Assembly: GCF_900142085.1 (NCBI RefSeq)
Contig: NZ_FQZQ01000024.1
Span: 1 to 60,948, forward strand
Source of the DNA: Shimia gijangensis
Lineage (GTDB): Bacteria; Pseudomonadota; Alphaproteobacteria; Rhodobacterales; Rhodobacteraceae
Direction of reading: 5' to 3'
DNA length: 60,948 nucleotides
The translations under genes were made by a program, and so were the position numbers. Position 1 is the first letter of the stretch; each line of letters starts with the position of its first letter. Positions 8,559-17,190 of the stretch are shown one piece after another. The notes beneath the pieces are model-generated. The model was given only the letters and a program-made list of their open reading frames with translations, was not told the DNA's origin and did no database searches.

Positions 8559-8822
8559 CTAATTTGATGACTTCAGGAAGTTCCGGACCCGCGCTTGAAT
8601 CCGCAACTGATCATACGGTGTCAATTGCATGCCACTGGTAAGGTCCTGTTCAAAAGTGGCGAAGTCTTCACCGGTCAATTCGTTAGAGAAATCATCATCT
8701 CCCTGAAGGGCCAGGGCAAGATTACGTTTGCGTGTTTTGAGTAAGAAGGCGGACAAACGATCACAAAGCTTGAGGAACTTCTCATTGTCTACTTCATCGG
8801 ATTTTTCAAAACTGGTTTTCAT
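8559..8822 (-). CDS. small hypothetical protein
   Basis: 87 residues from ATG at 8822; a TTG at 8837 would add five. The protein is charged and soluble, with an acidic middle (QGDDDFSNELTGEDF) and a basic C-terminal helix (QLRIQARVRNF). I recognise no domain. It precedes the tRNA-like gene and the Lon-like ATPase in the same orientation and may belong to the same unit. A palindrome cccaaattggg (8833-8843) and an 8-bp inverted repeat (8854-8876) lie just upstream. No strong ribosome site precedes either start, so the gene call is moderate. Confidence 0.5.
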   Translation of the reverse strand: MKTSFEKSDEVDNEKFLKLCDRLSAFLLKTRKRNLALALQGDDDFSNELTGEDFATFEQDLTSGMQLTPYDQLRIQARVRNFLKSSN

Positions 8823-8853
8823 TCTGGGGTTTCCCAAATTGGGTTCGAATTTA

Positions 8854-8876
8854 GGTCATCCAGAAACAGGATGACC
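8854..8876. promoter_or_regulatory. inverted repeat upstream of the small ORF
   Basis: A perfect ggtcatcc/ggatgacc dyad (8854-8861, 8869-8876) with a 7-base loop lies 32 bases before the ATG of the small minus-strand gene. Its position fits an operator or a 5' leader hairpin. Confidence 0.4.
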
Positions 8877-9072
8877 AGTCAACGGAGCCGCCAACCAGAA
8901 AGTGGCAGCGGCTTACACGATTGATATGTGTTTGTTCGAATCCATGCAGAACGATTGATCGAAATCCAAAATCAGTCAAGGGCAGCAGTGTGAGTTGACC
9001 CGTTATTCTGCTGCCGCAAAACACTGTCTGGCGCCTCTTTCGAACCCCAACAAAATAAGGGCCCGTAGAGTT

Positions 9073-9133
9073 TTGGGCATTTTATGCCTGCAAAAACCGG
9101 CTTAACTCGCCCAATTGGGCATCTTATGCTTGG
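9073..9133. repeat. pair of GGCAT-N3-ATGC dyads
   Basis: Two related 18-base copies, ttgggcattttatgcctg (9073-9090) and ttgggcatcttatgcttg (9115-9132), start 42 bases apart, about four helical turns. Each centres on GCAT-N3-ATGC. A perfect palindrome gcccaattgggc (9109-9120) overlaps the second copy. The rest of the 340-base space between the small ORF and nrdJ shows no gene. Confidence 0.5.
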
Positions 9134-9162
9134 TTATACACAACAAAGCCTTGTCGATTAAT

Positions 9163-11442
9163 TCAGCCGCATTTGGAATGCCCGCAGGACCCACATGTCA
9201 TGCAGCCTTCGATCATACGTAGCTCGAACTGGCCACAGGAAGGGCAGGCTTTGCCACGCGGCGCTTCGCCTACCGCCATAACCTCGGCTTGCGGATCGGA
9301 TTTAAGCCCCATACCCTCGCCTTCAATAAAGCCGATGGTGATCATGTGCCGCTCGATCACGCCGCCAATCGCCGCCAGAATGGAGGGAATATATTTGCCT
9401 TCCATCCAGGCGCCGCCGCGCGGGTCAAACACGGCTTTCAACTCTTCAACCACAAAAGAAACATCACCACCGCGACGGAAAACGGCCGAAATCATCCGTG
9501 TCAGGGCCAGCGTCCAAGCGTAATGCTCCATGTTCTTGGAGTTGATGAACACCTCAAACGGGCGACGATGGCCATTGATGATGGTGTCATTCACCGTGAG
9601 GTAAATCGCGTGCTCACTGTCAGGCCACTTCAGCTTATAAGTAGCTCCCTCAAGCGATTGCGGGCGTTCCAGCGGTTCGGACATATAGATCACTTCGCCG
9701 TCTGCCACGTGATCCGCAGGTTTTTCGCCGGGCGCACTTTCCGCGGTTTCTGATACGGCCAAAACCGATCCTGTCACATCGTTTGGACGATACGTGGTGC
9801 AGCCTTTGCACCCGGTATCCCACGCCTGCATGTAAACGTCTTTAAACTCTTCAAAACCGATATCCTCGGGGCAGTTGATTGTCTTCGAGATACTGGAATC
9901 AATCCATTTCTGCGCAGCTGCCTGCATGCGCACATGGGCGGCAGGCGCAAGCGTTTGGGCATTGACGAAATAGTCCGGCAAAGCTTTGTCACCAAACTTG
10001 TCGCGCCACATCTGCACAGCGTAGTCGACAACTTCTTCTTCGGTGCGGCTACCGTCTTTTTGCAAGACTTTGCGCGTATAAGCATAGGCAAACACCGGCT
10101 CGATACCCGACGACACGTTGCCGGCATACAGGCTGATCGTGCCGGTAGGGGCGATTGAGGTCAGTAACGCGTTGCGAATGCCGTGTTCAGCAATCGCGGC
10201 CTTCACATCCTCATCCATCTGGCTGACAAGACCGCCGGACAGGTATTTTTCCTTGTCAAACAGCGGGAAGGCACCTTTTTCCCGCGCCAGATCGGCAGAG
10301 GCCAGATAAGACGCGCGCGCAATGGCTTTCATCCAGATTTCGGTCTGTGCGGCACCTGTTTCGCTACCGTATTCCAGCCCCAGCATCAGCAAGGCATCGG
10401 CCAGACCAGTCACCCCAAGGCCGATACGACGTTTGGCTTGCGCCTCTTGCTGTTGGGCTTCCAGCGGGAAGCGCGACGCATCGACAACATTGTCCATCAT
10501 CCGCACTGCTGTTGCGACCAGATCGGACAGTTCCGCCTCATCCAGCGCGGCATGACCTTCAAACGGGTCTTTGACCAACCGGGCGAGGTTGATCGACCCT
10601 AAAAGGCAGGCACCATAGGGTGGCAGAGGTTGCTCACCACAAGGGTTGGTGGCCGAGATGTCCTCGCAATAGTTCAGGTTGTTCATCTGATTAATACGGT
10701 CGATGAAAATCACACCGGGTTCGGCATAATCATAGGTCGACTGCATAATCTTGTTCCAAAGGTCACGCGCTTCAACCGTGTGATAGACCTTGTCCCCGAA
10801 CTTTAGCTCCCACGAACCATCAGCCTTGACGGCTTCCATAAACGCGTCAGACACCAGCACCGACATGTTGAACATGCGCAACCGCGCGGGATCAGATTTG
10901 GCTGTAATGAAGTGTTCAATATCCGGATGATCACAGCGCATCGTCGCCATCATCGCACCGCGACGCGATCCGGCAGACATGATCGTACGGCACATCGCAT
11001 CCCAGACATCCATGAACGACAATGGACCAGACGCATCCGCTGCAACGCCTTTGACATCTGCTCCACGTGGGCGAATGGTCGAGAAATCATAGCCTATGCC
11101 GCCACCTTGCTGCATGGTCAGTGCGGCCTCTTTCAGCATATCGAAAATGCCACCCATGCTGTCAGGCACCGTGCCCATGACAAAACAGTTGAACAGGGTC
11201 ACATTGCGCGCCGTACCTGCCCCAGCCGTGATGCGACCCGCAGGCAGGTATTTGAAATCTTCAAGGGCGGCGTAAAACTTATCTTCCCAGTCATTCGGGT
11301 TCTTTTCGACCTTCGCCAAGTCGCGCGCAACACGCCGCCAGCTGTCTTCAACCGTCAAGTCAATCGGTTTGCCGTCCGCTTCTTTGAAGCGATATTTCAT
11401 GTCCCAGATGGACTCGGCAATGGGGGCGGCAAAACGGCTCAT
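9163..11442 (-). CDS. nrdJ: adenosylcobalamin-dependent ribonucleotide reductase (class II)
   Basis: 759 residues. It reduces ribonucleotides to deoxyribonucleotides for DNA synthesis using a cobalamin-generated thiyl radical, independently of oxygen. The sequence shows the substrate loop NPCGEQPLPPYGACLLG with catalytic Asn-Cys-Glu, the RNR strand TSIAPTGTISLYAG, and a C-terminal Cys-rich tail (CPSC...CMTCGSCGHSKC) for re-reduction. The N-terminal half carries RITAGAGT and GGGIGYDFS segments of the barrel. The length fits the NrdJ group common in alphaproteobacteria. The divergent DUF1489 gene shares the 164-base upstream region; I saw one imperfect NrdR-like stretch there but no pair. It looks intact. 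Confidence 0.96.
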   Translation of the reverse strand: MSRFAAPIAESIWDMKYRFKEADGKPIDLTVEDSWRRVARDLAKVEKNPNDWEDKFYAALEDFKYLPAGRITAGAGTARNVTLFNCFVMGTVPDSMGGIFDMLKEAALTMQQGGGIGYDFSTIRPRGADVKGVAADASGPLSFMDVWDAMCRTIMSAGSRRGAMMATMRCDHPDIEHFITAKSDPARLRMFNMSVLVSDAFMEAVKADGSWELKFGDKVYHTVEARDLWNKIMQSTYDYAEPGVIFIDRINQMNNLNYCEDISATNPCGEQPLPPYGACLLGSINLARLVKDPFEGHAALDEAELSDLVATAVRMMDNVVDASRFPLEAQQQEAQAKRRIGLGVTGLADALLMLGLEYGSETGAAQTEIWMKAIARASYLASADLAREKGAFPLFDKEKYLSGGLVSQMDEDVKAAIAEHGIRNALLTSIAPTGTISLYAGNVSSGIEPVFAYAYTRKVLQKDGSRTEEEVVDYAVQMWRDKFGDKALPDYFVNAQTLAPAAHVRMQAAAQKWIDSSISKTINCPEDIGFEEFKDVYMQAWDTGCKGCTTYRPNDVTGSVLAVSETAESAPGEKPADHVADGEVIYMSEPLERPQSLEGATYKLKWPDSEHAIYLTVNDTIINGHRRPFEVFINSKNMEHYAWTLALTRMISAVFRRGGDVSFVVEELKAVFDPRGGAWMEGKYIPSILAAIGGVIERHMITIGFIEGEGMGLKSDPQAEVMAVGEAPRGKACPSCGQFELRMIEGCMTCGSCGHSKCG

Positions 11443-11606
11443 TTAGTGATTCCCTGAAACTCTGTGTGGCGAAGAGGCATCCAGATTAGACCAGATCGAC
11501 CTTCCCGCACAACCAAAACACACGCAAAAAAACACAACTGCTTGCTGCTGTTGCGAAGTAAACTACAATATACAGATGTTTCTTGGGAAGAATCTGTGGG
11601 TAAGCT

Positions 11607-12038
11607 GTGGATAAGTTCGTAAATCTTGTAAAGCTCAGTGTCGGATCAGAAAGCGTTGATACGCTGATCGACTGGCAAGCCACGCGCGCGGCCCAGTCTG
11701 AGGATGCCCTACCCCGCCACGTGACACGCATGTGGCCCAAACGCGAGCCTGAAATTCTTCAGGGTGGCTCGATCTATTGGGTCATCAAAGGGGCTATTCA
11801 ATGCCGCCAGCGTATCCTGCGGCTGGACGAAGTGATTGGTGTGGACGGCATCCGGCGCTGCGCGATCGTGCTGGAACCGGCTGTCATCCGAACCGAAACC
11901 GCCCTGCGTCGACCGTTTCAGGGGTGGCGGTATCTCAAACCCGAAGACAGCCCGGCAGATTTGCGCGACCAACGCATTGACGACGATAGCCTGCCCATTG
12001 AGCTGGCAACCGCTCTGGCGGAAATCGGGGTACGTTGA
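11607..12038 (+). CDS. DUF1489 family protein
   Basis: 143 residues, matching the DUF1489 family found mainly in alphaproteobacteria (LVKLSVGSESVDTLIDWQ at the N-terminus, RHVTRMWPKR, GSIYWVIKG and FQGWRYL blocks). The function is not established. It is cytoplasmic with no signal peptide or membrane segment. It is divergent from nrdJ. The ATG at 11607 follows a weak ribosome site (gtggataagtt). It appears complete. Confidence 0.82.
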   Translation: MDKFVNLVKLSVGSESVDTLIDWQATRAAQSEDALPRHVTRMWPKREPEILQGGSIYWVIKGAIQCRQRILRLDEVIGVDGIRRCAIVLEPAVIRTETALRRPFQGWRYLKPEDSPADLRDQRIDDDSLPIELATALAEIGVR

Positions 12039-12138
12039 CGCCCTTTGTGTGTCGCGCGCACAGACCCTGTGCAGTGATCACCCTTTCTTGATTGAAACGT
12101 GGCCCCTACCTTTTTGATTGTTCAAAAGGAGACCCGTC

Positions 12139-12597
12139 ATGCCCCCGTTTCACAGCCAATACACGTCCGCAGAAACACTCGATTTCCCCGGCGCGATCAC
12201 CCTCAAAATCCTGCTGACCGGCGAGCAATCCGGCGGAACATTGGAGGTCTTCGAAGATATCGCTCAGCCCGGCGTGGGTCCGGGCCGTCATATCCACCAT
12301 GATCAGGACGAGACATTTTTCTTTCTCGAAGGGCAATTCGATGTCGAAGTCGATGGTGTCTTACATCACATGTCACCCGGCGATGTGGCGTTCGTGCCGC
12401 GTGGGTCTGTTCATGCTTTTAAAAACGTCGGCGACGCCCCGGGGCGGTTGCGTTATGTCTTTTCGCCCGCACTAAAGATGGAGGCCATGTTTCGGGCTTT
12501 GCACGCGACTTTGGGCACCCAAGGTGATCTGTCTTTTGAGGACATGGAAAAAGTCGCCACCGAGCACGGGCAAACTTTTGTGGGGCCACCTTTGTAA
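12139..12597 (+). CDS. cupin-domain protein
   Basis: 152 residues from ATG 12139, which has AAAGGAG seven bases upstream; the upstream TTG (12118) has none. Cupin motif 1 is visible as GRHIHHDQDETFFFLEG and motif 2 as SPGDVAFVPRGSVHAFKNVG, giving the usual His-His-Glu...His metal site. Such single-domain cupins include dioxygenases, isomerases and sensors, so the reaction cannot be assigned. It is convergent with hisG, 16 bases apart. Confidence 0.8.
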   Translation: MPPFHSQYTSAETLDFPGAITLKILLTGEQSGGTLEVFEDIAQPGVGPGRHIHHDQDETFFFLEGQFDVEVDGVLHHMSPGDVAFVPRGSVHAFKNVGDAPGRLRYVFSPALKMEAMFRALHATLGTQGDLSFEDMEKVATEHGQTFVGPPL

Positions 12598-12613
12598 GGT
12601 GGCCTGAGAAAGC

Positions 12614-13303
12614 TTAGCGCAGTTTATCCAGCAATGCCGACAGCACCTTGCGGTCGGGGTCAGAGTAAGTCGCGACACGGCTTCTCCACAAAGTGGCCTG
12701 AGATTTCAGGATTGGCCCATCGCCCAGAATCTTAAGGTGATTGGCGCGCAATGTCTCACCGGTCGAGGTGATATCGGCAATCGCCTCGGCTGTTTCATTC
12801 TTAACAACACCTTCGGTTGCGCCCTGACTGTCGACCAACTGGTAATCCGCGACACCATTGTGCTGAAGGTACTCGCGCACCAGCCGGTGGTATTTGGTTG
12901 CAACGCGTAGACGAAAACCGTGATTGGCCCGAAAAGCCGATGCTGCTGCATCCAGATCGTCCAGCGTCTCCACATCGACCCAACAGCTGGGAACCGCCAA
13001 AATAAGATCGGCCTGTCCAAATCCAAGCGGTGCGACTTCTTCCAGTTGTTGTTCCCAACGGGGCAACTTCTCGCGCACCAGATCAGTACCGGTGACACCA
13101 AGATGAATGCGTCCCGAAGCCAGCTCTCGCGGAATTTCCCCGGCAGAGAGCAAAACCAGCTCGACACCTTCGACACCTTCGACAGCACCTGCGTATTCGC
13201 GATCTGATCCGGTTCGCGCAAGCGACACGCCACGTTTTCCAAACCAGTCAAAGGTTTTATCCATCAACCGCCCTTTGGACGGCACACCCAGCTTAATTGT
13301 CAT
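12614..13303 (-). CDS. hisG: ATP phosphoribosyltransferase, short form
   Basis: 229 residues, the short HisG type that lacks the C-terminal regulatory domain and needs HisZ. It catalyses the first step of histidine synthesis from ATP and PRPP. Family segments include the start MTIKLGVPSKGRLM, GVTGTDLVRE and the PRPP-loop-like ADITSTGETLRANHL. It overlaps hisZ by four bases (ATGA at 13300-13303) and is last in the hisS-hisZ-hisG operon. Confidence 0.95.
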   Translation of the reverse strand: MTIKLGVPSKGRLMDKTFDWFGKRGVSLARTGSDREYAGAVEGVEGVELVLLSAGEIPRELASGRIHLGVTGTDLVREKLPRWEQQLEEVAPLGFGQADLILAVPSCWVDVETLDDLDAAASAFRANHGFRLRVATKYHRLVREYLQHNGVADYQLVDSQGATEGVVKNETAEAIADITSTGETLRANHLKILGDGPILKSQATLWRSRVATYSDPDRKVLSALLDKLR

Positions 13304-14385
13304 AGTGCACCCTCCAGTTCCAAAAGCAGACCGGGGCGGATCACGCCCCCGACGGCCGGAATTTCACGACCCTGCCCCAGCACACGTGTCAGCGCATCAT
13401 AGCGCCCGCCGGTGGCGACAGGCGGAAGATCGGGACGCCCTTCGGCATAGAGCCCAAACACAAAGCCGTCGTAATACTCCATCGAGGTGCGGCCGTAGCT
13501 CGCCTCGAACTCCAACGCGTCCACGTCGACGCCCTGTTCTTTGAGCGCTTCGATCCGATCTTTGAGGCAATACACAGCCTCTGTGATTGCCGGCATATCA
13601 ACGGCGATGTCGCGCAGTCGCTCCAAGGCAAATGGCAACTTCTCTCTGACCGAGAGAATGGCTTCAATCAATGCGACCTGCCCATCGGAAATCGGCGGCG
13701 CCTTGGCATCTTCGCGCAGGGCTTCGATACGCTCAGAAATCTCAGCTTGCGAGCGTAACCCTATTTGCGGTTTACCGTGCGCCATCGGATTCGGATTTGT
13801 CAGCAAAGCTGCCCGGCTGGCAGGCACCGGACTGCGCCCGGAAAATCGATCCAACAAGGCACGGAACCGCCGTGGACGCCAGATATGCCGCATCAGCGCG
13901 TTTTTGCGTCGATCCGTTGTGTCCAACCCCGCAACGGCTGCCTTCAATATCCCCATATCACCGGTTGCCGCCCGTAATTCCAATGTGCCCAACGCCCTTT
14001 GGATCAGGGCAAAGACTTCGGCATCTGCCGCACCGGGGTTTTCGCGGTCGAACACCTCATAGCCCACTTGCGCGTATTCATTGGGCTTGGTGGGATCGTC
14101 TTCCTGACGGCGGAAAACTTCGCCCGCATAGGTATATCGCGCAGGTTCAGCCCCATGTTCCATATGCATCTGCACCACGGGCACCGTAAAGTCCGGGCGC
14201 AGCATTTGCTCGCCGCGCAACGCATCCGACGTCACATAGGCACGCCCACGAATGTCTTCGCCGTAAAGGTCCAAAAGCACCTCGGCGGGTTGCAACAAGG
14301 ACGCCTCAACCGGATTGGCCCCAGCAGCCTCAAAGATCGCACGGATTTCAGCGCCACGGGCGCGGATTTTTGCCTTTTTGGGCAT
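13300..14385 (-). CDS. hisZ: ATP phosphoribosyltransferase regulatory subunit
   Basis: 361 residues; a HisRS paralogue without tRNA charging that forms a hetero-octamer with short HisG and gives histidine feedback. It keeps the class II fold: LRPDFTVPVVQMH, YTYAGEVFRRQ and the C-terminal GRYDALTRVLG. It overlaps hisS by one base (TGATG at 14383-14387) and hisG by four. Directly following a true HisRS gene, it illustrates the common alphaproteobacterial hisSZG order. Confidence 0.94.
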   Translation of the reverse strand: MPKKAKIRARGAEIRAIFEAAGANPVEASLLQPAEVLLDLYGEDIRGRAYVTSDALRGEQMLRPDFTVPVVQMHMEHGAEPARYTYAGEVFRRQEDDPTKPNEYAQVGYEVFDRENPGAADAEVFALIQRALGTLELRAATGDMGILKAAVAGLDTTDRRKNALMRHIWRPRRFRALLDRFSGRSPVPASRAALLTNPNPMAHGKPQIGLRSQAEISERIEALREDAKAPPISDGQVALIEAILSVREKLPFALERLRDIAVDMPAITEAVYCLKDRIEALKEQGVDVDALEFEASYGRTSMEYYDGFVFGLYAEGRPDLPPVATGGRYDALTRVLGQGREIPAVGGVIRPGLLLELEGAL

Positions 14386-15881
14386 CAGCCGTCCTGCCCC
14401 TCGAGAATTTCGCGCACTTTGGCGACCAGTTGATCGCGAGGCACTTCAAACTGGCTGGGGCGCTCTTTCCACTCTTCGTGGGTGGCGCTTTGAGCGATCT
14501 TGGCTCCAAGGATCAGGTCCTTGATCTGCACAACGCCGTTTTCTTTCTCATCCCCGCCTTCGATCACCGCAATAGGGCTGCCGCGGCGATCCGCATACTT
14601 CAGCTGATTGCCAAAGTTCTTGGGATTACCAAGGTAAACCTCGGCACGAATACCGGCATTGCGCAGTTCCGCCACCATCGACTGATAGTCGGCCATACGA
14701 TCGCGATCCATAACGGTCACGACCACGGGCCCTTCGACACGGCCACCAAGGCGGCCTTTTTCGCGCAGCGCTGCCAGCAAGCGATCCACGCCAATGGACA
14801 CACCCGTTGCAGGGACGGCCTGACCAGTGAAACGTTTCACCAGATCGTCATAACGCCCGCCACCGGCGACCGAGCCGAACTGACGCTTGCGGCCTTTTTC
14901 GTCAAAGATTTCAAAAGTTAACTCGGCCTCGTAAACCGGCCCCGTGTAATACCCGAGACCTCGCACAACGGACGGGTCGATCTCGATCCGATCCGCACCA
15001 TAGCCGCCTGCAGCCAACAGGTCAGCGATCTGTTCAAGTTCGGCGATGCCTTCGGCACCGATAACCGAGGTGCCAACCGCACCCCGCAGGTTTTCAAATG
15101 TCTTGGCGACGTCCGCGGCCTTGGAAGTCAGAAATGCAATCACAGGCTCTGCCTGATCATCGCTAAGGCCAACACCGTCGATGAAAGCACCGGATGCATC
15201 CAGCCGACCCTTGGTCAGCAATTCGCGTACACCTGCCTCACCCACTTTGTCGAACTTATCAATAGTGCGCAGCACGTTGTCACGCGCGCCTTCACCTTCG
15301 GGCAGGCCCATGGCCTCGAGCACACCATTCAAAACCTTGCGGTTGTTGACCCGCACCAGATAGTCGCCGCGCGGAATGCCCACGGTCTCTAAAGTGTCCG
15401 ACAGCATCGCACAAATTTCGGCATCTGCGGCCATGCTGGAGGTACCAACAGTATCCGCATCGCATTGATAAAATTGACGATATCGGCCCGGACCGGGTTT
15501 CTCGTTGCGCCACACAGGTCCCATTGCATAACGGCGATAAGGTGTCGGAAGATCATTGCGGTGCTGCGCATAGACACGCGCCAAGGGGGCGGTCAGGTCA
15601 TAGCGCAAGGCCATCCAATCGCCGTTGCCATCATCGTCAGATTCCTGCCAGGCAAACACGCCTTCGTTGGGACGGTCGACATCGGGCAGAAACTTGCCCA
15701 GCGCCTCAACCGTTTCCACAGCGCTCGATTCCAGCGCGTCAAAACCATAGCGATGATAGACCCCGGCAATCTTTTGCAGCATCTCAGAGCGCTCGGAAAC
15801 TTCGGCGCCGAAATAGTCGCGGAACCCCTTGGGCGTTATTGCCTTGGGGCGAGGGGCTTTTTTCACTTTGGCCATGGTCAT
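14385..15881 (-). CDS. hisS: histidyl-tRNA synthetase
   Basis: 498 residues. A class II synthetase that charges tRNA-His. Motif 2 is seen as [14 protein letters not shown], the HisA loop as [14 protein letters not shown], the motif 3 region as [14 protein letters not shown]...[10 protein letters not shown], and an anticodon-binding domain follows. Two starts are possible: ATG 15881 or ATG 15875 (two codons shorter); AAAGGG is better spaced for the second. First gene of the his unit. A G+C-rich dyad (tgcccc/ggggca, about 15921-15935) lies upstream. Confidence 0.95.
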   Translation of the reverse strand: MTMAKVKKAPRPKAITPKGFRDYFGAEVSERSEMLQKIAGVYHRYGFDALESSAVETVEALGKFLPDVDRPNEGVFAWQESDDDGNGDWMALRYDLTAPLARVYAQHRNDLPTPYRRYAMGPVWRNEKPGPGRYRQFYQCDADTVGTSSMAADAEICAMLSDTLETVGIPRGDYLVRVNNRKVLNGVLEAMGLPEGEGARDNVLRTIDKFDKVGEAGVRELLTKGRLDASGAFIDGVGLSDDQAEPVIAFLTSKAADVAKTFENLRGAVGTSVIGAEGIAELEQIADLLAAGGYGADRIEIDPSVVRGLGYYTGPVYEAELTFEIFDEKGRKRQFGSVAGGGRYDDLVKRFTGQAVPATGVSIGVDRLLAALREKGRLGGRVEGPVVVTVMDRDRMADYQSMVAELRNAGIRAEVYLGNPKNFGNQLKYADRRGSPIAVIEGGDEKENGVVQIKDLILGAKIAQSATHEEWKERPSQFEVPRDQLVAKVREILEGQDG

Positions 15882-15967
15882 GGTCCCTTTGGAAAGTCAC
15901 TTGCCAGTGCCTTTACCCAATGCCCCGCGTGGGGGCAAGCTAACCCTCTGTCACAGGTGGTTCAAAG

Positions 15968-16771
15968 TCAGATGTCAGAGAAGTCTCCACCACGACCTTT
16001 GCCGTCTGAAAACCGCGCTGCTCCGGCGACGCCTTCTGCACTAAATGATTGAAAAGATTCCCATTCTCGCCGCAATGCCAACGCCAAATCACGTCCCGAG
16101 AGCTGCGCAGAGGCAAGGTCTGCCTGCATACAGGACTGCGGAAATGTCACGAGCGCATCCGCCAGCCTTTTTGCTTCGCCCAAAGCCTGCCCGTTTGGGA
16201 CAACACGATCGGCAAGCCCCATTGAGTGTGCTTCTTTTGCCTGCACGGGGCGACCCGTGAGGATCAGATCATTGGCCCGTCCTTGCCCCAGGATGCGCGG
16301 CAAACGCACTGTGCCACCATCAATCAAAGGCACGCCCCAGCGGCGACAGAACACGCCGAAAATGGCGCTTTCGGCGGCCACGCGCATGTCGCACCACGCA
16401 GCCAGTTCAAGGCCGCCAGCCACGGCGTAGCCCTCGACAGCGGCAATGACGGGTTTTGACAAAACGAGGCGAGAGGGGCCCATTGGTCCCGGTGCTGGTT
16501 GAGAGCAAGCATCAACCCAACTCTCTGAAATTTCGACATTTTTCAACCAATCCTGCCCGTCACCTGAAGCCGCAGACTTGAGGTCGTAGCCCGCACAAAA
16601 ATGCCCATCCGCACCGGTTAGAATGGCGACATCCGCCGCCTCATTCGCTTCAAATGCCAGAAAAGCATCATACAATTTCTGGGCCGTTTCAGGGTTCACA
16701 GCATTGCGCGCTTGGGGGCGATTGATGGTCACAACTGTGATCCGCGACTCGGTTTCAACTGTCACTGTCAT
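15968..16771 (-). CDS. crotonase / enoyl-CoA hydratase family protein
   Basis: 267 residues from ATG 16771, set by an AGGAGG site eight bases upstream; the open frame extends 120 codons further but that part overlaps slyX antisense and lacks crotonase features. Motifs: ILTGADGHFCAGYDLKS (oxyanion hole) and VIAAVEGYAVAGGLELAAWC (second hole), with GVPLIDGGTVRLPRILG. The usual catalytic Glu position in the second motif reads as GLELA. It probably acts on an acyl-CoA; substrate unknown. Confidence 0.85.
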   Translation of the reverse strand: MTVTVETESRITVVTINRPQARNAVNPETAQKLYDAFLAFEANEAADVAILTGADGHFCAGYDLKSAASGDGQDWLKNVEISESWVDACSQPAPGPMGPSRLVLSKPVIAAVEGYAVAGGLELAAWCDMRVAAESAIFGVFCRRWGVPLIDGGTVRLPRILGQGRANDLILTGRPVQAKEAHSMGLADRVVPNGQALGEAKRLADALVTFPQSCMQADLASAQLSGRDLALALRREWESFQSFSAEGVAGAARFSDGKGRGGDFSDI

Positions 16772-16873
16772 AATGCGGTCCTCCTGCTTTCCAGAGTTCT
16801 GTCCGAGCATCGACAAAGCAAGACAAACGCAACGTCGCTTGACCCAGACGCCCACCAAGCCTATCGAGCGGGC

Positions 16874-17068
16874 ATGGAAAAGCTTGAAGAACAAATCGCC
16901 CATTTGACCCGCACAGTCGAAGACCTGTCCGAGGTTGTCGCCCGTCAGGACACCGAAATTGCGGTGCTTACGCGGCGCGTGCAGATGCTGATGGAACGCG
17001 AAGCGACGCGGGAAACAGACGGCGGCGGCGGTGTGATCATGGGAGACGAGCGTCCACCGCATTACTAG
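16874..17068 (+). CDS. slyX: SlyX family protein
   Basis: 64 residues from ATG 16874. It is almost entirely a heptad-patterned coiled coil (LEEQIAHLTRTVEDLSEVVA followed by VLTRRVQMLMERE) and ends in the PPHY tail typical of SlyX. Function in the cell is unsettled. It is divergent from the crotonase gene and convergent with dnaE. The ribosome site is weak; an in-frame start further upstream cannot be excluded. Confidence 0.82.
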   Translation: MEKLEEQIAHLTRTVEDLSEVVARQDTEIAVLTRRVQMLMEREATRETDGGGGVIMGDERPPHY

Positions 17069-17086
17069 GCCAAATTGGCAAAATGA

Positions 17087-17133
17087 CCGTTTTGTACAAA
17101 AGTTTTGGGGTGGACTCTCCGTTTTGTACAAAA
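17087..17133. repeat. duplicated ccgTTTTGTACAAAA palindrome
   Basis: Two identical 15-base copies (17087-17101 and 17119-17133) each contain the perfect 12-base palindrome ttttgtacaaaa. Starts are 32 bases apart, close to three helical turns. They lie between the convergent slyX and dnaE genes, where an ordinary operator would not be expected. Confidence 0.75.
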
Positions 17134-17160
17134 TGAAAAACGCTTGCTTATGGCAGGATC

Positions 17161-17179
17161 GGCGGGGTGAAACCCCGCC
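17161..17179 (-). terminator. G+C hairpin downstream of dnaE
   Basis: A perfect ggcgggg/ccccgcc stem with a 5-base loop sits 12 bases beyond the dnaE stop. There is no T-run. Hairpins of this kind, continuing into gtagggcgggg on the minus strand, resemble dispersed REP-like repeats in marine bacteria, so it may be a repeat rather than a terminator. Confidence 0.5.
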
Positions 17180-17190
17180 CTACGGGTCGC

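Noticed and set aside
11555..11580. actacaatatacag as an NrdR box for nrdJ
   Set aside because: Only one partial match was seen and no second box at the usual spacing; NrdR sites occur in pairs.
15968..17131. 387-residue reading of the crotonase gene with a 120-residue N-terminal extension
   Set aside because: The extra part is antisense to slyX, has no crotonase features, and a strong AGGAGG site fixes the start at 16771.
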